Shown one piece after another: positions 59,676 to 64,000 of a DNA stretch of 64,000 bases. Within the stretch, counting starts at the first letter, position 1. Each line of letters begins with the position of its first letter. Position numbers and translations under genes: made by a program. Below the pieces are notes generated by a model. That model had not been told where the DNA came from. It was given only the letters and a program-made list of their open reading frames with translations, and made no database searches. The DNA lies in NCBI GenBank assembly GCA_947063485.1, contig CAMSSU010000002.1, positions 1 through 64,000 of the forward strand, written 5' to 3'. The stretch comes from an uncultured Clostridia bacterium. Its GTDB lineage: Bacteria > Bacillota > Clostridia > Christensenellales > Christensenellaceae.

Positions 59676-62600
59676 TTCCGCTTTCGCTTCGGTTTGCGGC
59701 GTTTGGGCCGTATGAAAAAGAACAGAGCATCGATTTCACGCTCTTCCGTCAGGATGGGCTGTTCCTCATCAGCGGGCCGACCGGCGCGGGAAAGACCGCC
59801 ATTTTAGATGCCATGACCTACGCCCTGTTTGGCAGAAGCAGCGGCGGCGGGCGGGGCAGTTTTGCCTCCATGCGCTGCCAGTATGCCAAGAAGGATGCGC
59901 AGACTTTTGCCGAGTTTACCTTTGAGCATAAGGGCAAGCGCTACCAGTTTTACCGATATCTCCGGCCTACGCGCAGGAAAGACCTGGATGGATTTGAGGA
60001 GATGGCCAGAGCGGGTGAACTGCAGGAGGACGGCGCGCTGGTTCCGTTTGCGGCGAATATGAAAAAGACAGCGGTGGATCAGTATGCGGCATCGCTTTTG
60101 GGACTCTCTTACGATCAGTTCCGGCAGATTATTCTCCTGCCCCAGGGGCAGTTTGAACGCCTGCTGACGGCGGATACGGAGGAGAAAGAAAAAATCCTGC
60201 GCACGTTGTTTGGCGCAGAGATTTGGACGCAGGCCGCGGAGTGGCTGAATCAGCAGGCGGGCGAGATGCTGGCGCAGGCCAGAGATTTGCGCAGCCGGCG
60301 GGATGCAGTTTTGCAAAGCGCAGGCGCAGGCAGCGTTGCCGCGCTGGAAGAACGGCGGGAAACGGAGGCGCAGGAGCTCGAAAAACTGCAGGAGCTTTCG
60401 GGGCAGGCGGCGCAGGCATTGGAGCAGGCCCAGACCCGAGCGGCGCAGGCAAGGCGGCTGGAGGAACAGTTTGCCCGGATGGACAAGCTGAAGGAAGAGA
60501 GGGCAGCTCTCGACGGGCAGGCGGAGGAGATCTGCCGCCTGCGCGCCAAGCTGAAAAGAGCAGAGCAGGCCCAGCGTGTTTTGCCTGTTTTTGAGGCGTG
60601 TGCTTCTGCCGGGCGCGAGGCAGAGGAGCGCAGCCGCAGTTTAGCGCTGGCGGAAGAGCAGATGGACAGCCAAAAGCGGCAATATGCGCAGGCTATGGCG
60701 GAGTATGAGAAGAGCAAAGGGCAGCAGGTAGTTTTGGAAGAACTGCGGCAGGAGAGCGCGCAGCTAGAACAGCAGGCGGATCAGGCAAAAGCTCTTTTGC
60801 AGGAAAAACAGCTGTTTTTAAAACTGCGGGAAGATTGGACGAGCGCAAACCGGGAAACCGAGCGCATCCGTCAGGCGATGCAGGAAAACGCCCAAAGCCA
60901 GCTCGCCTTGCGCGAAGAGATCGCCCAACTGGAGGAAACCGCGCAGACCGAGGGGCACTGGAGCGCCCAAACCGCGCGGCTGGAAAACCAGCAGAGGGAG
61001 AGAAGCCGCTGGGAGGAGATCTGCCAAAGGCTGGAACAGGCCGGGCAGAGGCTGACACAGCTAAAAGAATTGGAGCAAAAGCGTGCAGACCAGGCAAAGC
61101 GCTGTGAACAAGCATACGAGAGAGCGTATGAGAGCTATCTTGGCAATGCGGCACAGCTGGTGGCCAGGGGGCTGCATCAGGGGGATACCTGCCCGGTTTG
61201 CGGCGGCGTCTTTGAGCGTCCGGCGGATATGGGCGAGATGGAGCAGGTGAGCAGAGAACAGCTGAGCGCCTGCCGGAAACAGCAAAAAACGGCGCAGGCG
61301 GCGCTGGAGGAATGCAGGCGCGAACAGGCGGCCTTGGAGGGGCAGCGCCGTTCTCTGGAGGAGCGCAGGCAGGAGCTGGAAGAACGGCTTGGCTTGGAGG
61401 TGGGAAGCTGGCAGGCGGAGGAGGAGCTTGCACGGGCGCGGGAAGCATACCGGGCGGCCAAACAGGCGGCGCAGAGCTTAAAAGAGGCGCGGCAGAGAAG
61501 GGCAGAGCTGGAAAGGCAGGCGGCGGCACAGCAAGAGGGCCTAAGCAAAGCGGAAGAACTCGAGCGGCAGCGGAGGGAACAGCTCGTGAGCAGCAAAGCC
61601 CGCATTCAGGCAATGCGCGAGAGCTTTGTTTTGGAAATACAGCCAGCCGAGCTGGAAGCTCAGCGCAAAGGGAAACAGGAGGAGATTGCGCAGATGCAGC
61701 AGGCCATAGAGCGGGCACAAGGATGGAAGGAGCGCGCGCAGCAGGAGATGGCCGCCGCAAAAGCCCGGCACGATTCTGCTGCGGAGGAGCAGGAGAAGGC
61801 GCAGGCGGCGCACGCTTTGGCAAAGGAGAGCCTGCAGGAGGCGCTCTCTGACCAGGGATTTGCAGATGAGCAAGCTTTTCGGGAGGCACAGCTTTCGGAA
61901 GAAAACGCTGCGCGGTGCCGGAGGCAGATAGAGGACTACGCCGCAAGAATGCAGGCGGCGGAGCGGGAGGAGGGAGTGCTCGGCGGGTTGCTGGCGGGGC
62001 AGAAGCGCCCTGAGCTGGAACAAATTGTACAGCAGAGCAGGCAGGCAGAGGAAGAGGCCGGGCAGCTGCGGGAAAAATGCGCAGAACAGCGGGAGCGCCT
62101 GCGCGCGCTGGAAGGCGTGCTGCGGGAGGCGCAAAACGCAGATGCACTTTTGCAGAAAAAGGCTCCCGAAGCGGATATGCTGCAAAACTTCTCGGCGACC
62201 TTGCGGGGCAATAAGGGCATCGGAATCGGCAGGTTTGTCATGGGGATCCTGCTCTCTGCCGTGACCAAGGAGGCCAATCGTTTGCTGGAAGGCGTGCACG
62301 GGGGAAGATACCGCCTGCTGCGCACCCGGGAGGCTGTGGGGCAAAAGCGCAAAGCTGGGCTGAATTTTGAAGTGCTGGATGCGCTCTCCGGCGAAAACCG
62401 GAGCGTGCAGAGCCTTTCCGGCGGCGAGAAATTTCTGCTCTCCCTGGCGCTCTGCCTGGGGCTTTCCGTGTTTTTGCAGCGCCAGACGGGCAAGGTGGAG
62501 ATAGAAGCCATGTTTATTGATGAGGGCTTTGGCACGCTGGACAGCGCCTCCATTGGCGAAGCGCTGGATATGCTGCTCTCGGTCAAAAGCTCCAGGCGGC

Positions 62601-62704
62601 TGGTCGGCATTATCTCGCATGTGGCGGCGCTTTCCGACACCATCGCCTGCGCTGTTCAGGTGAAGAAAGGCGAGCGGGGAAGCAGTCTGCGCGTTCTGGC
62701 TTAA
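59672..62704 (+). CDS. sbcC: Exonuclease subunit SbcC (Rad50/SMC-like)
   Basis: A 1010-residue SMC-type ATPase. Walker A is GPTGAGKTA near residue 32, with QFRQIILLPQGQFERLL as Q-loop-adjacent signature. Two very long coiled coils (about 175-475 and 530-830), rich in E, Q, R and A, surround the zinc hook CPVCGG near 508. The C-terminal ATPase half has LSGGEKFLLSLALCLGLS signature and MFIDEGFGTLD Walker B. It is the partner of SbcD. I chose ATG 59672 after AAAGGAG over the upstream frame that lies within sbcD. Confidence 0.96.
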   Translation: MIPLSLRFAAFGPYEKEQSIDFTLFRQDGLFLISGPTGAGKTAILDAMTYALFGRSSGGGRGSFASMRCQYAKKDAQTFAEFTFEHKGKRYQFYRYLRPTRRKDLDGFEEMARAGELQEDGALVPFAANMKKTAVDQYAASLLGLSYDQFRQIILLPQGQFERLLTADTEEKEKILRTLFGAEIWTQAAEWLNQQAGEMLAQARDLRSRRDAVLQSAGAGSVAALEERRETEAQELEKLQELSGQAAQALEQAQTRAAQARRLEEQFARMDKLKEERAALDGQAEEICRLRAKLKRAEQAQRVLPVFEACASAGREAEERSRSLALAEEQMDSQKRQYAQAMAEYEKSKGQQVVLEELRQESAQLEQQADQAKALLQEKQLFLKLREDWTSANRETERIRQAMQENAQSQLALREEIAQLEETAQTEGHWSAQTARLENQQRERSRWEEICQRLEQAGQRLTQLKELEQKRADQAKRCEQAYERAYESYLGNAAQLVARGLHQGDTCPVCGGVFERPADMGEMEQVSREQLSACRKQQKTAQAALEECRREQAALEGQRRSLEERRQELEERLGLEVGSWQAEEELARAREAYRAAKQAAQSLKEARQRRAELERQAAAQQEGLSKAEELERQRREQLVSSKARIQAMRESFVLEIQPAELEAQRKGKQEEIAQMQQAIERAQGWKERAQQEMAAAKARHDSAAEEQEKAQAAHALAKESLQEALSDQGFADEQAFREAQLSEENAARCRRQIEDYAARMQAAEREEGVLGGLLAGQKRPELEQIVQQSRQAEEEAGQLREKCAEQRERLRALEGVLREAQNADALLQKKAPEADMLQNFSATLRGNKGIGIGRFVMGILLSAVTKEANRLLEGVHGGRYRLLRTREAVGQKRKAGLNFEVLDALSGENRSVQSLSGGEKFLLSLALCLGLSVFLQRQTGKVEIEAMFIDEGFGTLDSASIGEALDMLLSVKSSRRLVGIISHVAALSDTIACAVQVKKGERGSSLRVLA

Positions 62705-62801
62705 ACGAAAGTACAAAAAATCGACAAAAAGAGATATTCATAATTTATTCATATTTTAGACATGAATAAGACATATATTAAATTTAAACTAAAAGTCATA
62801 A

Positions 62802-62940
62802 ATTCGTAATAATTACCGGGTGATGACGGTATTACGAATGGCATCGCGGCACCATAGCGGTGCGATGAAAATAGTCTGTATTGCCCCTCCCCGGGCGATA
62901 CTCCCTCCCCAAAAGAGCAGGCTTGCCTGCTCTTTTTTTA
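62802..62940 (+). ncRNA. Candidate structured small RNA
   Basis: This is most of a 363-base gap without a gene. After an A+T-rich stretch (62705-62800) unlike the rest of the window, a perfect inverted repeat ATTCGTAATA/TATTACGAAT (62802-62811, 62830-62839) encloses an inner ACCG/CGGT. A second hairpin CATCGC...GCGATG (about 62842-62867) follows, then C-rich unpaired stretches CCCCTCCCC (62884-62892) and CTCCCTCCCC (62901-62910), and a strong terminator. This resembles Gram-positive regulatory RNAs with C-rich anti-Shine-Dalgarno seeds. It matches no family I know. No clear promoter can be placed. Confidence 0.4.
62911..62939 (+). terminator. Strong terminator ending the candidate RNA
   Basis: AAAGAGCAGGC/GCCTGCTCTTT with a two-base TT centre and a TTTTTTT tail. 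It lies 207 bases after sbcC. Confidence 0.93.
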
Positions 62941-63067
62941 TTCGGCGCTGTGATAAGCCAAAAACGATTTTGTGGACTTTTCTATTTGCCAAAGTTGTAT
63001 TATGATAAGAGAAGAAATGCGGGGCTGGCAAATTTGCCGGGAAACTGCTGAACCGACGGAGGTTTTG

Positions 63068-63547
63068 ATGCTGGGGCATTTTGGGTTTTCCTATATCGGC
63101 CTAATCTATCTGCTCATGCTTTTTCTGCCCAATCTGATTTGGGCTGGGCATAAGCCGCAGGGGTATTCCTCCGCAGGGAAAAACCGCCTGCTGGTTTTTT
63201 GCGAGAGAGCAGGCGAGGTTTGCGTATGCAGTGCGGCGCTGGTTTTTTCGGATTTCAATCTGAAAGGCTGGTCCTATTGGAGCTGTTTTCTGCTCCTCTC
63301 TTTTTCGCTGATGGTGCTTTATGAGGCCTGGTGGATTAGGTATTTCAGAAGCGAAAGGACGCTGCGCGATTTTTACCGCAGTTTTCTGGGAATCCCGGTT
63401 GCCGGGGCAACGCTGCCCGTGCTGGCCTTCTTTCTGCTGGGGGTTTACGGCAAAAATCTTTGGATGATGCTCGCCAGCCTTCTGCTGGGCGTGGGGCATA
63501 TCGGGATTCACTTGCAGCACCGCGCGCAGATAGAGCGGCAGGAATAA
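63068..63547 (+). CDS. Polytopic membrane protein of unknown function
   Basis: A 159-residue protein with about five hydrophobic segments (FSYIGLIYLLMLFLPNLIWAG, VCVCSAALVFS, WSCFLLLSFSLMVLYEAWW, VAGATLPVLAFFLLGVYG and LWMMLASLLLGVGHIGIHL) and basic connecting loops. The pattern LPNLIWAGHKPQGY near the N-terminus looks like a family signature, but I cannot name the function. ATG 63068 follows GGAGG by 5 bases, and in-frame starts upstream lack sites. It precedes a lipoprotein gene by 40 bases. Confidence 0.7.
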   Translation: MLGHFGFSYIGLIYLLMLFLPNLIWAGHKPQGYSSAGKNRLLVFCERAGEVCVCSAALVFSDFNLKGWSYWSCFLLLSFSLMVLYEAWWIRYFRSERTLRDFYRSFLGIPVAGATLPVLAFFLLGVYGKNLWMMLASLLLGVGHIGIHLQHRAQIERQE

Positions 63548-63587
63548 AGGGTTACTAGCAATCTGTTAGGATGAATGAAAAGGAGTC

Positions 63588-64000
63588 ATGAAATTGAAAA
63601 CACTGAGAAGAACAACAGCGCTTTTGCTTTCTCTGCTTTTGGCATTTGCGTCGGCGGGATGCGCGGCGAAGCCCGAGCAGGTGCAGGCGCAGTTTGACGC
63701 TTTTTTAGCGGAAGAGCTGAGGAGCGCTCTGGAATCGGATTATCTTTCCATGCATATTCTGGCGTTTGATCCGCAGACGTATGGCATCGATCGGGAAAAA
63801 GTTCCGGTCAGCCTGGGGGAGCGGGATATCCTGCAATCCAGAGAGGCAGCGCGGGAAGAGCTGAAGGGAAGCATCAAGAAGCTGAAATCCTTCCCCAGAG
63901 CCAAGTTGACGCCAAATCAGCAGGATACCTATGATATTTACCTGTTCTATCTGGAGGCGCAGCAGCTGCTTGCGCAGAAAAAGTTCGACTATTTGGGAAG
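63588..64000 (+). CDS. DUF885-type lipoprotein, truncated by the window end
   Basis: The first 137 codons of a longer gene. A lipoprotein signal (TTALLLSLLLAFASAGC, lipid-modified Cys near residue 25) is followed by a helical start, FDAFLAEELRSALESDYLSMHILAFDPQTYGID, seen here as adjacent blocks. This matches the N-terminus of DUF885 proteins, an alpha-helical group related to zinc peptidases. The catalytic HExxH-like part would lie beyond the window. AAAAGGAG precedes the ATG by 2-8 bases. The frame is open to the last base. Confidence 0.75.
   Translation, partial: MKLKTLRRTTALLLSLLLAFASAGCAAKPEQVQAQFDAFLAEELRSALESDYLSMHILAFDPQTYGIDREKVPVSLGERDILQSREAAREELKGSIKKLKSFPRAKLTPNQQDTYDIYLFYLEAQQLLAQKKFDYLG

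Noticed and set aside
60693..62147. Pro/Ala-rich minus-strand frame opposite sbcC
   Set aside because: It arises from the repetitive Gln/Glu/Arg codons of the SbcC coiled coil and has no start site or recognisable protein features.
62802..62940. Known housekeeping RNA (SRP RNA, 6S RNA, tmRNA or RNase P)
   Set aside because: None of the conserved core sequences of these RNAs is visible and the length is too short for most.

Overview
The window reads as chromosomal core sequence of a high-G+C, endospore-forming member of the Clostridia (Firmicutes). The evidence is the spoIIA operon (anti-anti-sigma, anti-sigma, sigma-F), a three-gene spoVACDE operon without the extra Bacillus members, spoIIE, strong purine-rich ribosome binding sites, consensus sigma-A promoters and many U-tailed terminators. 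A Christensenellaceae-like or other gut Clostridia host would fit, but that is inference. I see no prophage, insertion sequence or CRISPR array.

Layout. 0-5 kb: cold-shock protein, GNAT acetyltransferase, GtrA-like membrane protein, two tandem xylulokinase-like FGGY kinases and a YcxB-like membrane protein. 5-14.5 kb: one co-directional run of zapA, a U32 peptidase/RNA hydroxylase-type gene, mutS2, a DUF523 gene, an OmpR-type two-component pair and an HtrA protease. 14.5-20.8 kb: spoIIAA-spoIIAB-sigF on the minus strand, a class A penicillin-binding protein, and a desulfurase-thiI pair for tRNA 4-thiouridine. 20.9-31.2 kb: spoVA operon led by an unannotated 37-codon gene, cinA, a divergent pair of unknown genes, spoIIE, and a large adenylation-carrier-(degenerate oxoamine synthase) fusion. 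31.3-42 kb: sulfur and aspartate-family amino acids (acetyl-type metA, cysE, thrC, and an O-acetylhomoserine sulfhydrylase), trpS, a redox trio with a CXXC microprotein, and a third FGGY kinase. 42-48 kb: a tRNA Asp-Gly-Cys operon, mutY and a complete BceRS-BceAB-type peptide sensing/resistance module. 48-52.8 kb: pgi, fhs, tRNA-Leu and a medium-chain dehydrogenase lacking the structural zinc site. 52.8-64 kb: a membrane protein, a three-gene secreted/lipoprotein operon around an M6-like metalloprotease, an imperfect tandem repeat carrying promoter boxes, sbcDC, a candidate small RNA, and the start of a DUF885 lipoprotein.

How the genes work together. The spoIIAA/AB/sigF switch and SpoIIE phosphatase are the forespore-specific sigma-F control circuit, and spoVA is a later forespore output with a sigma-G-like promoter. 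MetA with Glu111 makes O-acetylhomoserine, the substrate of the sulfhydrylase 9 kb away, and CysE makes O-acetylserine, so sulfur assimilation here is acetyl-ester based. The desulfurase feeds ThiI. MutS2, MutY and SbcCD are genome-maintenance genes.

The least explained items are the fusion protein with a lysine-less PLP fold (28052-31234), the microprotein ahead of spoVAC (20938-21051), the repeat/promoter array before sbcD (58181-58510) and the hairpin-rich candidate RNA after sbcC (62802-62940).
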